Part shown: piece by piece, positions 17,097-25,553 of the stretch
How the letters are laid out: every line of letters starts with the position of its first letter
How positions within the stretch are numbered: position 1 is the stretch's first letter
Assembly: GCF_001040705.1 (NCBI RefSeq)
Contig: NZ_CVQP01000007.1
Coordinates: 552,422-616,421 of the forward strand
Length of the DNA stretch: 64,000 bases
Direction: 5' to 3'
DNA from: Rhodococcus sp. RD6.2
GTDB taxonomy: Bacteria; Actinomycetota; Actinomycetes; Mycobacteriales; Mycobacteriaceae
Translations under genes and position numbers: made by a program
The notes under the pieces: generated by a model
Seen by the model: the letters and a program-made list of their open reading frames with translations, nothing else
The model's database searches: none
Told to the model about the DNA's origin: nothing

Positions 17097-18332
17097 ATGT
17101 ACGAGTGGTCCGACACCGACCTGATGTTCCGCGACGCACTGCGTGGCTTCATCGCCAAAGAGATCACGCCCCACGTCGACCAGTTGGAGAGCGGCGAGCT
17201 GCCGCCGTTCGACATCATCCGGAAGATGTACAGCACCTTCGGGATCGCCGACATGGCGACCGAGGGACTCGAGAAGGAGATCGCCCGCGACGAGGCGCGC
17301 GAGCGGGGCGAGGACGTTCCGGCATCCGGCAAGTCGGGTGCAGCGGTCGCCGGCGGCATGCAGGCGATCCTCAACTGTGAACTCGCCGGTGTGAGCCTCG
17401 GACTGGTCGCGTCGCTCGGTGTGAGCCTCGGGCTCGCCGTCGGCACCATTCGGAGCCGGGGCACCCTCGCGCAGAAGAAGCGCTGGCTGCCCGAGCTCGT
17501 GACGATGGAGAAGGTCGGTGCGTGGGCGATCACCGAGCCCGACTCCGGGTCCGATGCGTTCGGCGGCATGAAGTCGTACGTTCGCCGCGACGGGGAGGAC
17601 TACATCCTCAACGGGCAGAAGACGTTCATCACCAACGGCCCGTACGCCGATGTCGTCATCGTGTACGCCAAGCTCGACGAGGGTGACGCGTCCGTCGACC
17701 GCCGCGACCGCAAGGTGCTCGGTTTCGTCCTCGACAAGGGGATGGAAGGGTTCACGCAGGGCGCACCGTTCAAGAAGATGGGCATGAACTCGTCGCCGAC
17801 GGGTGAACTGTTCTTCGACAACGTGCGGATCACGAAGGACCGGTTGCTCGGCGAGACGGAGAACCCGGCGAAGGGCGACGGCAAGGAAAGCGCGAAAGAG
17901 TCGTTCGCCGCCGAGCGCATCGGCATCGCCTACCTGTCGCTCGGCATCATCAACGAGTGCCTGCGCCTGTCCGTCGACTACGCGAAGAACCGGAAGCTGT
18001 GGGGCAAGGAGATCGCCCAGTTCCAGCTCATCCAGCTCAAACTGGCCGAGATGGAGATCGCGCGGATCAACGTCCAGAACATGGTCTTCAACTCGCTGGA
18101 GCGTTCCGCGGCTGGCAAGCCCGTGTCGCTGGCGGAGGCGTCGGCGATGAAGCTGTACTCGTCGCGGGCGGCGACCGAGGTCGCGATGGAGGCCGTGCAG
18201 CTGTTCGGCGGCAACGGCTACATGCGGGAGTACAAGGTCGAGCAGCTCGCGCGTGACGCGAAGTCGCTGATGATCTACGCAGGCAGCAACGAGATCCAGG
18301 TGACGCACATCGCCAAGGGCCTGCTTGCCTGA
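17097..18332 (+). CDS. Acyl-CoA dehydrogenase (FadE type)
   Basis: 411-aa flavin enzyme introducing an alpha,beta double bond into acyl-CoA. Seen: AWAITEPDSGSDAFGG (first ACAD signature), NGQKTFITNGPYADV, a central LGIINECLRLSVDYAKNR helix, QLFGGNGYMREYKVEQLARD (second signature) and a terminal YAGSNEIQ stretch. ATG 17097 is chosen over ATG 17079 because TTGGAG lies 8 nt upstream. A charged insert near residues 60-80 (EIARDEARERGEDVPASGKS) is unusual. The KstR-like operator suggests a role in sterol side-chain or other lipid degradation, but which FadE paralogue it represents is not decided here. Confidence 0.88.
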   Translation: MYEWSDTDLMFRDALRGFIAKEITPHVDQLESGELPPFDIIRKMYSTFGIADMATEGLEKEIARDEARERGEDVPASGKSGAAVAGGMQAILNCELAGVSLGLVASLGVSLGLAVGTIRSRGTLAQKKRWLPELVTMEKVGAWAITEPDSGSDAFGGMKSYVRRDGEDYILNGQKTFITNGPYADVVIVYAKLDEGDASVDRRDRKVLGFVLDKGMEGFTQGAPFKKMGMNSSPTGELFFDNVRITKDRLLGETENPAKGDGKESAKESFAAERIGIAYLSLGIINECLRLSVDYAKNRKLWGKEIAQFQLIQLKLAEMEIARINVQNMVFNSLERSAAGKPVSLAEASAMKLYSSRAATEVAMEAVQLFGGNGYMREYKVEQLARDAKSLMIYAGSNEIQVTHIAKGLLA

Positions 18333-18345
18333 TTCCCTCCAAGAG

Positions 18346-18387
18346 GAGGGGAACCCGGCCCGGTGGGACCGGGCGCGGGTTCCCCTC
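18346..18387. repeat. Palindromic element, copy 1 (also a likely bidirectional terminator)
   Basis: Arms 18346-18356 (GAGGGGAACCC) and 18377-18387 (GGGTTCCCCTC) enclose a 20-nt G/C-rich loop containing GGACCGGGCG. It begins 14 nt after the acyl-CoA dehydrogenase stop and reaches into the 3' end of the convergent methyltransferase gene. The same arms and loop core recur at 54347-54403 inside a coding sequence. Confidence 0.75.
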
Positions 18388-19450
18388 ACCCGAGGCGGTA
18401 GAAGCGCCAGAAACCGAAGTCCTCGATCGGGAGGATCTCGAATCGGGTGAAGCCGGCCTGCGTTGCGTAGCGTTGGAGGGTTCGTGGGCGCATCACGGTG
18501 CCGGTGCCGGCGGTCGGCTGGTGACTCATGCCGTCGGGAAGGCAGATGAAGAGGCTGAAGCCGTACATCAGGCGCTCGGTCTCGTTGCCGGGCGCAGTGA
18601 ATTCGTGTGCGACGGCCTCGTCCATGACAACGACGGTGCCGCCCGGACGGAGCGACCGCCGGGCCGCGGCGAGCACGTCGACCGGGTCGGGCATGTCGTG
18701 TACGCATTCGAACGCGAACACGACGTCGAACTCCGCTTCCGGTAGCAGCGCGGCGGTTCCGGCGTGGAAGGTGACGCGATCGGCGACGTCCGCGCCCGTG
18801 TTGGCGACTGCCATCGCGATGGACGGTTCGTCGATGTCGTAACCGTCGACGCGGGCGTCCGGCCAGGCGCGGGCGAGTGCGAGGGACGACCACCCGGCGC
18901 CGCATCCGACGTCGGCGATCCGGGCACCTGGCCTACGCAGGGTCGCGTCGAGGTCCGGTACGGAGGCCAGCGCACCCGGCAGTTCCCGCTCGTACCACGG
19001 CCGATTCATGTCGGCCTGCGATTCGCGGGCGTCCGCCCCGAACTGGGCCCAGCTCACCCCGCCGCCGGAGCGGTACGCGTCGAGGAGTGCGGGCAACTGC
19101 CCGGCAGCGCCCGCGAACATCCGGGCCAACGGTGCGAGGTACGAGAGGTTGGACGTGTCGGTCAGGACCTCCGCTGCCGCCGGGGGAAGCGAGAACCGTG
19201 GCGCCTGCGGGTCGCTCGCGTCGATGTCGAGCAGTCCGGTCACCGCCTGCTGCTCGAGCCATTCGCGTGCGTACCGGGGATGGGTGTCGGTGCGGGCGGC
19301 GAGGTCGTCGGCGGACAGTGGGCCGTCCTCGGCGAGGCACCGATACCACCCGAGCCGGTCACCGACGTGGATCGTGAGCAGGTCGACGGCACCGAGGCTC
19401 GCCTCGAGTATCCGCTGGGCCAGTGCATCGACGGGACTGATGGCGGACAC
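18386..19450 (-). CDS. Class I SAM-dependent methyltransferase with N-terminal winged helix
   Basis: 354-aa protein. The first ~90 residues resemble the winged-helix dimerisation domain of small-molecule methyltransferases (LAARTDTHPRYAREWLEQQA). The Rossmann part carries motif I IADVGCGAGWSSLALARAWP, an acidic motif II (VDGYDIDEPSI), and FECVHDMPDPVDVLAAARRS. GTG 19450 is supported by a near-perfect AAAGGAGG 6 nt upstream; the frame is open further upstream without support. The methyl acceptor cannot be told from sequence. Convergent with the acyl-CoA dehydrogenase. Confidence 0.85.
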   Translation of the reverse strand: MSAISPVDALAQRILEASLGAVDLLTIHVGDRLGWYRCLAEDGPLSADDLAARTDTHPRYAREWLEQQAVTGLLDIDASDPQAPRFSLPPAAAEVLTDTSNLSYLAPLARMFAGAAGQLPALLDAYRSGGGVSWAQFGADARESQADMNRPWYERELPGALASVPDLDATLRRPGARIADVGCGAGWSSLALARAWPDARVDGYDIDEPSIAMAVANTGADVADRVTFHAGTAALLPEAEFDVVFAFECVHDMPDPVDVLAAARRSLRPGGTVVVMDEAVAHEFTAPGNETERLMYGFSLFICLPDGMSHQPTAGTGTVMRPRTLQRYATQAGFTRFEILPIEDFGFWRFYRLG

Positions 19451-19548
19451 GACGGTCCTCCTTTGATCAGGGACCTGCGGACAGGGACCTTCGATCAGGA
19501 ATCGGACAGGTCCATCGTGACTCCGGGGCCCGGCCCGCCGTGGTGTTT

Positions 19549-20004
19549 TCAGCCGCGTTGGCCGGACAACTCTTCGACTCTGCGCCGCAAGGTGGACTCG
19601 GTCTGGGCGATCGCCGTACCGACGATCGGTTCGACGATCTTCGCGAGCGCCTTTCCGAGCAGCCCACCGGGCAGTGTGTAGTCGAAGTCGACGGACAGTT
19701 CGCAGCCGCCGCTGGGGGTCGGTGCGAACTGCCAGCTGGAGGAGCTGGAGATGCCGCCGATCGAATCGAGGACGATCAGCCGATCCTGCTCCCACTCGGT
19801 GATGCGCACACGCGAGTGCAGTGCCTTGGGGCCGAGCTGCATGGTGACGTCGAAAACCGACCCGAGACCCTGCGACTGCTCGCCGACCGGTTCGAATCGG
19901 GTGACGCCGAACATCCAGTCGGGGACGTTGCGGTAGTCGTCGACATAAGCGAAACAGGCGGCGACGGGCGCGGTGGTCGTCGCGATGCGGTGGATGTGAC
20001 CCAT
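19549..20004 (-). CDS. SRPBCC (polyketide cyclase/START-like) family protein
   Basis: 151-aa single-domain protein with the SRPBCC helix-grip pattern: beta1 HIHRIATTTAPVAACFAYV, then DDYRNVPDWMFGVTRFEPV, a run of strands, and a long C-terminal amphipathic helix (AKIVEPIVGTAIAQTESTLR). Members bind hydrophobic ligands in a deep cavity. ATG 20004 has GAGGAG 5 nt upstream. It lies about 100 nt upstream of the methyltransferase start on the same strand and could be its partner. Divergent from the DUF309 gene. Confidence 0.82.
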   Translation of the reverse strand: MGHIHRIATTTAPVAACFAYVDDYRNVPDWMFGVTRFEPVGEQSQGLGSVFDVTMQLGPKALHSRVRITEWEQDRLIVLDSIGGISSSSSWQFAPTPSGGCELSVDFDYTLPGGLLGKALAKIVEPIVGTAIAQTESTLRRRVEELSGQRG

Positions 20005-20111
20005 GGAGGCTCCTCGTGGACGATCGACCCGGGTCGATCCATTTCTGTTACTCACGGTAACGCACAGAATGTCCACTCGTGCCCGGGTTGGGCCGGAATA
20101 GGGTGGATGCT

Positions 20112-20588
20112 GTGGTGGATGAGAAGGATCGCGAACGTGACGAACGGGGCCGTCCACGGAACGCACGCCCGCGGGACGGGCTGGGTCGACCGCTCCCGCG
20201 CGGCGCGGTCGGGATCCCGCGGGCGCCTGAAGGGCTCGTCCGCCCGCCCGCCGAGACGATCGCCGAGGCGCAGCGACTGCTCGACGCCGACATGCCGTTT
20301 CACGCGCACGAGGTGCTCGAGGACGCCTGGAAAGCGGCGCCCGACGACGAACGGTCACTGTGGCAGGGTCTCGCGCAGTTGGCGGTCGGCCTGACCCACC
20401 TGCGGCGCGGCAATGTGTCGGGGGGCCGAAAGGTCATCGCACGCGGCGTCGTTCGGCTTCGCCCGTATGCCGCGCAGCCCCCGCACGGACTCGACGTGCC
20501 GGGATTGGTCGTGTGGTCGACCGATGTACTTGCCGCCCTCGACCAGGGTCTGGGAGAAGGGGTTCCGGGACCGCGGCTGGTTCGCTGA
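20112..20588 (+). CDS. DUF309 family protein
   Basis: 158-aa protein. The C-terminal two-thirds carry the DUF309 signature: LLDADMPFHAHEVLEDAWKA, then GLAQLAVGLTHLRRGN and a short LRPYAAQPPHGLDV tail. The family is all-helical and of unknown function. The first 45 residues are charged and Arg/Pro-rich. GTG 20112 (or 20115) fits a leaderless start with TAGGGT 7 nt upstream; a longer start at 20079 is possible. Confidence 0.75.
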   Translation: MVDEKDRERDERGRPRNARPRDGLGRPLPRGAVGIPRAPEGLVRPPAETIAEAQRLLDADMPFHAHEVLEDAWKAAPDDERSLWQGLAQLAVGLTHLRRGNVSGGRKVIARGVVRLRPYAAQPPHGLDVPGLVVWSTDVLAALDQGLGEGVPGPRLVR

Positions 20589-20600
20589 CGCCGGTGGGCT

Positions 20601-20644
20601 CGATCTTGCGGAGGGCGACTGTCAGTGGTCCCTCCGCAAGATCG
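20601..20644. terminator. Bidirectional terminator between DUF309 gene and tiny gene A
   Basis: 15-bp perfect stem (arms 20601-20615 and 20630-20644, core GATCTTGCGGAGGG) with a 14-nt loop. It starts 12 nt after the DUF309 stop and 20 nt past the stop of the tiny gene at 20665. Confidence 0.85.
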
Positions 20645-20664
20645 CGACACCGCGTTGCCGCGAG

Positions 20665-20802
20665 TTAGCTTCCGAGGCCGAATCCGCCGAGGCTACCGAA
20701 TGAGATCTCGAATCCACTCGGGCTGATACTGCTGCCAACGCCTTGCGAGTTGATGGGCTGGATGCCCAGCAGGCCGTTGATGAGGTTGTCGAGCGATCCC
20801 AT
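20665..20802 (-). CDS. Tiny protein A, 45 aa
   Basis: Unrecognised. ATG 20802 has GAGGAG 5 nt upstream and the gene ends at TAA. An amphipathic start (MGSLDNLINGLLGIQPIN) is followed by a Gly/Ser-rich, beta-prone tail containing FEISFGSLGGFGLGS. There is no basic signal peptide, cysteine or long membrane helix. It is one of four tiny genes in a row that share this plan. A bidirectional terminator lies downstream and another terminator closes the next gene upstream, so A probably has its own promoter. By size and composition it recalls corynebacterial PorA/PorH porin peptides; this is only an analogy. Confidence 0.6.
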   Translation of the reverse strand: MGSLDNLINGLLGIQPINSQGVGSSISPSGFEISFGSLGGFGLGS

Positions 20803-20832
20803 GTGTGCTCCTCGGTTCGATGTTCATGTGAC

Positions 20833-20851
20833 GCCCCCGCGTGTCGGGGGC
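20833..20851 (-). promoter_or_regulatory. Hairpin in the likely 5' leader of tiny gene A
   Basis: GCCCCC/GGGGGC stem with a 7-nt loop, 31 nt before the start of tiny gene A. It may stabilise the leader or affect translation. No promoter upstream of it could be fixed. Confidence 0.35.
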
Positions 20852-20963
20852 ACCAGTTCTATCGCACTCCGGATAGGCATGGATCCGATTCCGCTACCTC
20901 GGATTGCGGACAGGGCAGAGGTCCGCTTCGTGATCAACGCTGTCGTCGGGCATGTCACGCAGA

Positions 20964-21000
20964 ACGGGAGGCCACCGGCTGAGTGCCGGTGGCCTCCCGT
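20964..21000 (-). terminator. Terminator after tiny gene B
   Basis: 16-bp perfect stem (arms 20964-20979 and 20985-21000) with a 5-nt loop, 12 nt past the stop of tiny gene B. It separates B from A. Confidence 0.85.
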
Positions 21001-21012
21001 GAGGTGTTGAAA

Positions 21013-21129
21013 CTACTTGGACGAGCCGCTGGACGAGCCGCCGCCGTCGCCGGAGCCGCTGGAGAGGCTGTCGAGGGCGTCGAACACGGTGGCCAGGCCG
21101 CCGAACAGATCTGCGAGGTCAGAGGACAT
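21013..21129 (-). CDS. Tiny protein B, 38 aa
   Basis: Unrecognised. ATG 21129 has AGGAG 7 nt upstream. The first 23 residues form a strongly amphipathic acidic helix (SDLADLFGGLATVFDALDSL); the rest is Ser/Gly/Asp low complexity ending in Lys. It differs from A, C and D in lacking the beta-like C-terminal motif. The perfect terminator just after the stop supports a real short gene. Confidence 0.55.
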   Translation of the reverse strand: MSSDLADLFGGLATVFDALDSLSSGSGDGGGSSSGSSK

Positions 21130-21292
21130 TGCGTAACTCCTGATTTGCTGGTGACGTGATATGTACGCCTGGGCAAGCGTTCGGCTATTTGTACCCGATG
21201 AGACCGGGTTGTGACCAGGCTTTCGACGTGAATATCGAGGAGGTGTCGATTGTTCGACGGACAGCGGTGACCGGGTCCGGGGTGGCTGTCTG

Positions 21293-21463
21293 TCAGCCCA
21301 TGAAGGTGACCGAACCGAGATTCATGACGTAACTGGGCTCAGCCGACGAGACGCCGACGGTCGATTGTCCATCCGTGTTGGTGCCCGTGCCATTGGTGCC
21401 CGTGCCGGCCATGGTGGCCAATATCGCGAACAGGCCCTTGAGGTCGAGGGATGAGAGGTTCAC
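21293..21463 (-). CDS. Tiny protein C, 56 aa
   Basis: Unrecognised. GTG 21463 has AAGGAG 7 nt upstream. An amphipathic N-terminus (NLSSLDLKGLFAILATMAG) is followed by a Thr/Gly/Asn-rich repeat (TGTNGTGTNT) and a C-terminal strand YVMNLGSVTFMG. Its end resembles those of A (ISFGS) and D (LNLHFGS). It lies 64 nt after D and 163 nt before B. Cellular location unknown. Confidence 0.6.
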   Translation of the reverse strand: MNLSSLDLKGLFAILATMAGTGTNGTGTNTDGQSTVGVSSAEPSYVMNLGSVTFMG

Positions 21464-21527
21464 GGTCGTCTCCTTGTGGTACGTGGCGGATCGTCCGACT
21501 CGCCGAGGTTGTCCTGACGTGTGACGG

Positions 21528-21638
21528 TCAGCTGCCGAAGTGAAGGTTGAGGAATGGCAGGCCGACGCTGCTGCCGACCTCGCTCGCGATGTCGGTGGTG
21601 GAGAGCAGGCTGTCGAGAACGGCGATCGGATCGGACAT
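21528..21638 (-). CDS. Tiny protein D, 36 aa
   Basis: Unrecognised, first of the four-gene row. ATG 21638 has AGGAG 6 nt upstream; an in-frame extension to 21767 exists but lacks a start signal. It begins PIAVLDSLLST and ends VGLPFLNLHFGS. The promoter must lie in the 190-bp gap shared with the divergent catabolic operon, near the palindrome at 21766. Confidence 0.6.
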   Translation of the reverse strand: MSDPIAVLDSLLSTTDIASEVGSSVGLPFLNLHFGS

Positions 21639-21765
21639 GACGCGCTCCTGAGGTTCGTCGGTGTGCATCCAGGTCGGTGTGGCTCGGAGAATTTCTACAG
21701 CAAGCGGGGATCGTCCGTGGCTCTTTCGTGATCCGGCCGGGGAGGTGACGCTGAAAATAACAAGC

Positions 21766-21779
21766 AAGCAAGCTTGCTT
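21766..21779. promoter_or_regulatory. 14-bp palindrome, likely TetR-family operator of the catabolic operon
   Basis: AAGCAAGCTTGCTT is a perfect palindrome, preceded by further CAAG repeats and followed by a T-run. It lies 50 nt before ATG 21829 of the operon and in the upstream region of tiny gene D. The TetR gene at 31136 at the end of the operon is the natural candidate to bind it. Confidence 0.6.
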
Positions 21780-21828
21780 TTTTATTCTCGCGGGGTGATG
21801 CTTGACACATCATCGTGGAAGGAGACGC

Positions 21829-22620
21829 ATGGCCGAGTTGAACGCAGTGGTTGCCGACCTGGCGGCAGAGGGTGCTGCGCTGGACGTTCTCGTCGCAGAT
21901 CTGCCCGAGGATCGGTGGTGCACCGACACGGCTGCGGCAGGCTGGACCATCGCGCACCAGATCGGACACCTGGCCTGGACCGACCGCGCGGCGCTGCTGT
22001 CCGTCACCGACCCCGACGGATTCGCCGAGTCGCTGGCAGCGGCCTGGCTCAATCCCACCGGCTTCGTGGACGAGGCCGCCGAGGTCGAGTCGCAGCGGCC
22101 GGTGCCGGAACTGCTCGCGGACTGGCGGGCCGGACGCGCTGCGCTCGTCGACGCACTCCTCGCGCTGCCCGCCGGGACCAAGCTGCCGTGGTACGGACCG
22201 CCGATGAGCGCGATGTCGATGGCGACCGCGCGCCTGATGGAGACGTGGGCGCACGCCCAGGACGTCGCCGACGCGCTCGGCGCGGAGGTCGTGCCCACCT
22301 CACGGCTGCGGTCCGTTGCGCACCTGGGTGTGCGGACCCGCGACTTCGCCTATTCCGTCAACGAACTGCCGCCGCCCGCCGAGGAGTTCCGTGTCGAGCT
22401 CGTCGGCCCGGACGGCGACACCTGGGTGTGGGGACCTGCCGACGCCGTCCAACGCGTCACCGGACCAGCCGTCGACTTCTGCCTGCTCGTCACCCAGCGC
22501 GCACACCGCGACGACCTCGCACTGACAGCGGTCGGCGCGGACGCCACCACCTGGCTGACCATCGCCCAGGCCTTCGCCGGTCCGTCCGGCGCCGGCCGTG
22601 ATCGCAAGGAGGACTCGTGA
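21829..22620 (+). CDS. TIGR03084-type DinB-like metal-binding protein
   Basis: 263-aa protein of the DinB/mycothiol-dependent maleylpyruvate isomerase N-domain class. Metal-ligand histidines occur in [15 protein letters not shown] (residues ~45-60) and in the [15 protein letters not shown] helix. Family members use a divalent metal and often mycothiol; the reaction of this subgroup is not established. ATG 21829 has AAGGAG 6 nt upstream. It opens the operon, and its stop overlaps the AtuA-like gene start (GTGA), implying coupled translation. Confidence 0.78.
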   Translation: MAELNAVVADLAAEGAALDVLVADLPEDRWCTDTAAAGWTIAHQIGHLAWTDRAALLSVTDPDGFAESLAAAWLNPTGFVDEAAEVESQRPVPELLADWRAGRAALVDALLALPAGTKLPWYGPPMSAMSMATARLMETWAHAQDVADALGAEVVPTSRLRSVAHLGVRTRDFAYSVNELPPPAEEFRVELVGPDGDTWVWGPADAVQRVTGPAVDFCLLVTQRAHRDDLALTAVGADATTWLTIAQAFAGPSGAGRDRKEDS

Positions 22621-24347
22621 GCGTCCGCATCGGAAACTGCTCCGGCTTCTACGGTGACCGTGCCTCCGCAGTGCGGGAGATGCTCACCGGTGGCGACCTC
22701 GACTACCTGACCGGTGACTACCTCGCCGAGCTCACCATGCTCATCCTCGGCAAGGACCGCATGAAGGATGCGGGCCTCGGCTACGCGAAGACCTTCCTGC
22801 GTCAGATGGAGGACGGGCTCGGGCTGGCGATGGACCGCGGCGTGCGGATCGTCGTCAACGCGGGAGGCCTCAACCCGGCCGGGCTGACCGCACAGCTGCG
22901 GGACCTGGCCGACCGGATCGGGATCCAGGCCCGGTTCGCTCACGTCGAGGGCGACGACGTGACGGCACGCGCGTCGGAACTCGGTCTGGGGCAGCCGCTC
23001 ACGGCGAACGCGTACCTCGGTGCGTGGGGAATCGCGGAGTGCCTCGCCGCCGGAGCCGATGTGGTGGTGACCGGCCGTGTCACCGACGCGTCCCTCGTGG
23101 TCGGGCCCGCGGCGCACCACTTCGGTTGGCGCCGAGACGATTACGATGCCCTCGCGGGCGCGGTGGCGGCAGGCCACGTGATCGAGTGCGGCACGCAGGC
23201 GACCGGTGGTAATTTCTCGTTCTTCACCGAGATTCCCGACCTCGGCCGACCCGGGTTCCCGCTCGCCGAGATCCGCGAGGACGGCTCCTCGATCATCACC
23301 AAGCATGCGGGCACCGGGGGCGCGGTCACCGTCGACACCGTCACCGCGCAGCTGATGTACGAGATCCAGGGTGCGCGCTACGCCGGCCCCGACGTCACCA
23401 CCCGACTCGACAGCGTGACGTTGCGGCAGGACGGGCCCGATCGCGTGGAGATCTCGGGGGTCCGCGGCGAGGCGCCGCCGCCGCAGGTGAAGGTCTCGCT
23501 CAACACCCTCGGTGGGTTCCGCAACGAAATGGCCTTCGTGCTCACCGGACTCGACATCGAGGCGAAGGCCGAGCTCGCACGCACCCAGCTGGAGTCGTGG
23601 CTTCCGGAACGTCCCGCCGAGCTGACGTGGGACCTGGCCCGGTTGGACCGTCCGAACGCTGAAACGGAGGAGCAGGCCAGCGCGATCCTGCGCTGCGTGG
23701 TCCGCGATCCCGACCCGAACAAGGTCGGACGGGCGTTCTCGAACGTCGCGGTGGAGTTGGCGCTAGCCAGTTACCCGGGCTGTACCTTCCTGTCGATGCC
23801 GGGCAACGGCTCCGCCTACGGCGTCTACACCCCCGGCTACGTCGACGCGGACCTGGTCCCGCACGTCGCGGTGCTGCCCGACGGCACCCGCGTCGACATC
23901 GCGCCCACGGCGGAGACGAGGCCTCTCGAATCCGTGGTCGATCCGGTGCTGCCGCAACCGCTTCCGCTCGGTGAGACGGTCGACGCGCCGCTCGGCGCGC
24001 TTGCTGCGGCGCGCAGTGGCGACAAGGGCGGCAACGCGAACATCGGCGTCTGGGTTCGCACCGACGAGCAGTGGCGGTGGCTGGCGCACGCACTGACGGT
24101 GGACGAGGTGCGTCGGATGCTGCCGGAGGCGGCGCAGTTGCCGATCACCCGGACTCTCCTGCCGGAGTTGCGAGCGATCAACTTCGTGATCGAGGGCATC
24201 CTCGGACCCGGCGTGGCCTACCAGGCTCGGTTCGACCCGCAGGCGAAGGGGCTCGCCGAATGGCTGCGCTCGCGCCATCTCGCGATTCCCTCCGCGCTGC
24301 TCGACTCGGCGACATCCGGCACCACACTCCAGGAGGCGATCTCGTGA
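22617..24347 (+). CDS. AtuA-family (DUF1446) acyclic terpene utilisation protein
   Basis: 576-aa protein matching the AtuA family: N-terminal [19 protein letters not shown], the [13 protein letters not shown] region, [25 protein letters not shown], and a C-terminal part with [18 protein letters not shown]. In Pseudomonas, AtuA is needed for citronellol/geraniol degradation and is proposed to act with a lyase late in the pathway. Here it sits with two acyl-CoA dehydrogenases and a biotin-dependent carboxylase, which agrees with a branched or isoprenoid acyl-CoA route. GTG start overlaps the previous stop. Confidence 0.82.
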   Translation: MSVRIGNCSGFYGDRASAVREMLTGGDLDYLTGDYLAELTMLILGKDRMKDAGLGYAKTFLRQMEDGLGLAMDRGVRIVVNAGGLNPAGLTAQLRDLADRIGIQARFAHVEGDDVTARASELGLGQPLTANAYLGAWGIAECLAAGADVVVTGRVTDASLVVGPAAHHFGWRRDDYDALAGAVAAGHVIECGTQATGGNFSFFTEIPDLGRPGFPLAEIREDGSSIITKHAGTGGAVTVDTVTAQLMYEIQGARYAGPDVTTRLDSVTLRQDGPDRVEISGVRGEAPPPQVKVSLNTLGGFRNEMAFVLTGLDIEAKAELARTQLESWLPERPAELTWDLARLDRPNAETEEQASAILRCVVRDPDPNKVGRAFSNVAVELALASYPGCTFLSMPGNGSAYGVYTPGYVDADLVPHVAVLPDGTRVDIAPTAETRPLESVVDPVLPQPLPLGETVDAPLGALAAARSGDKGGNANIGVWVRTDEQWRWLAHALTVDEVRRMLPEAAQLPITRTLLPELRAINFVIEGILGPGVAYQARFDPQAKGLAEWLRSRHLAIPSALLDSATSGTTLQEAIS

Positions 24348-25495
24348 CCGATGCGTGGAACACCCCCGAACGACGCGACCTGCGCGAGACCGTTCGGCGC
24401 TTCGTCGACAAGGAGATCCTGCCCCACCTCGACGAGTGGGAGCGGGGCGGTGAGCTTCCTCGCGCACTGCATCGGCGGGCCGGCGAACTCGGCCTGCTCG
24501 GGGTGTCGTTCCCCGAATCCGTCGGTGGCGGCGGCGGAGATCCGGTCGACTCGATCGTCGTGTGCGAGGAGATGCACCAGGCCGGGGCGTCGGGTGGCCT
24601 GTTCGCGTCGCTGTTCACCTGCGGCATCGCGTTGCCGCACCTGGTAGCGGCGGGTGACCCCGACCAGATCGAGAAGTGGGTTCGTCCCACCCTCGCCGGT
24701 GAGCTGATCGGGTCGCTCGCGATCACCGAGCCGGGCGGCGGATCCGACGTCGGGCACCTGACCACCCGCGCCGTGCGCGACGGCGACGACTACATCGTCA
24801 ACGGCGCCAAGACGTTCATCACGTCGGGATGCCGCGCCGACTTCGTGGTCACCGCGGTCCGCACCGGCGGTGACGGCGCGGGCGGAGTGTCGCTCCTCGT
24901 GATCGAGAAGGGCACATCGGGATTCACCGTCTCGCGCAAGCTGGAGAAGATGGGCTGGCTGGCGTCGGACACGGCCGAGCTGTCGTTCGTCGACTGCCGC
25001 GTCCCGGTCGCCAACCTGGTCGGCGCCGAGAACTCCGGCTTCGCCCAGATCGCGCAGGCCTTCGTCTCGGAACGGGTGGCGCTGGCAGCGCAGGCGTACT
25101 CCAGCGCGCAGAGGTGCCTCGACCTGGCGCTCGACTGGTGCCGTGACCGGGAGACTTTCGGCCGCCCGCTGATCAGCAGGCAGTCGGTGCAGAACACCCT
25201 CTCGGAGATGGCCCGCAAGGTCGACGTGGCTCGGGTGTACACCCGCATGGTCGTCGACCGGTACACCGCGGGCGACCAGAACCTCCTGGCCGAGGTGTGC
25301 TTCGCGAAGAACACCGCGGTCGAGAACGGCGAATGGGTTGCGCACCAGGCGGTGCAGCTGTTCGGCGGTCTCGGCTACATGCGGGAGAGCGAGGTCGAGC
25401 GCCAGTACCGCGACATGCGGATCCTGGGGATCGGCGGCGGCACCAACGAGATCCTGACGTCGCTGGCCGCGAAAGTGCTCGGATACCAGGCATGA
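24344..25495 (+). CDS. Acyl-CoA dehydrogenase, branched-chain/citronellyl type
   Basis: 383-aa dehydrogenase. Signatures: LAITEPGGGSDVGHLTTRAV, NGAKTFITSGCRADFVVTAV, QLFGGLGYMRESEVERQYRD and RILGIGGGTNEILTSLAAK. The IGGGTNEI form of the catalytic-base region is common in isovaleryl/citronellyl-CoA dehydrogenases. GTG 24344 overlaps the AtuA stop (GTGA) and has AGGAGG 7 nt upstream. By position it would oxidise the acyl-CoA before the carboxylase step. Confidence 0.87.
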   Translation: MTDAWNTPERRDLRETVRRFVDKEILPHLDEWERGGELPRALHRRAGELGLLGVSFPESVGGGGGDPVDSIVVCEEMHQAGASGGLFASLFTCGIALPHLVAAGDPDQIEKWVRPTLAGELIGSLAITEPGGGSDVGHLTTRAVRDGDDYIVNGAKTFITSGCRADFVVTAVRTGGDGAGGVSLLVIEKGTSGFTVSRKLEKMGWLASDTAELSFVDCRVPVANLVGAENSGFAQIAQAFVSERVALAAQAYSSAQRCLDLALDWCRDRETFGRPLISRQSVQNTLSEMARKVDVARVYTRMVVDRYTAGDQNLLAEVCFAKNTAVENGEWVAHQAVQLFGGLGYMRESEVERQYRDMRILGIGGGTNEILTSLAAKVLGYQA

Positions 25496-25553
25496 CCCGG
25501 AAGAACCGAAACCCGATGACCCGAAACCCGATGACACAGTGGGGTAGACAACG

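Noticed and set aside
21761-21783. KstR2 site before the catabolic operon
   Set aside because: The KstR2 consensus needs CAAG-N2-CTTG; here the half-sites abut (CAAGCTTG) or are 4 nt apart, so a different TetR operator is more likely.
25506-25535. 15-bp tandem duplication CCGAAACCCGATGAC before the carboxylase gene
   Set aside because: Short simple duplication in a 58-bp gap; no symmetry or known role, so not kept as a regulatory element.
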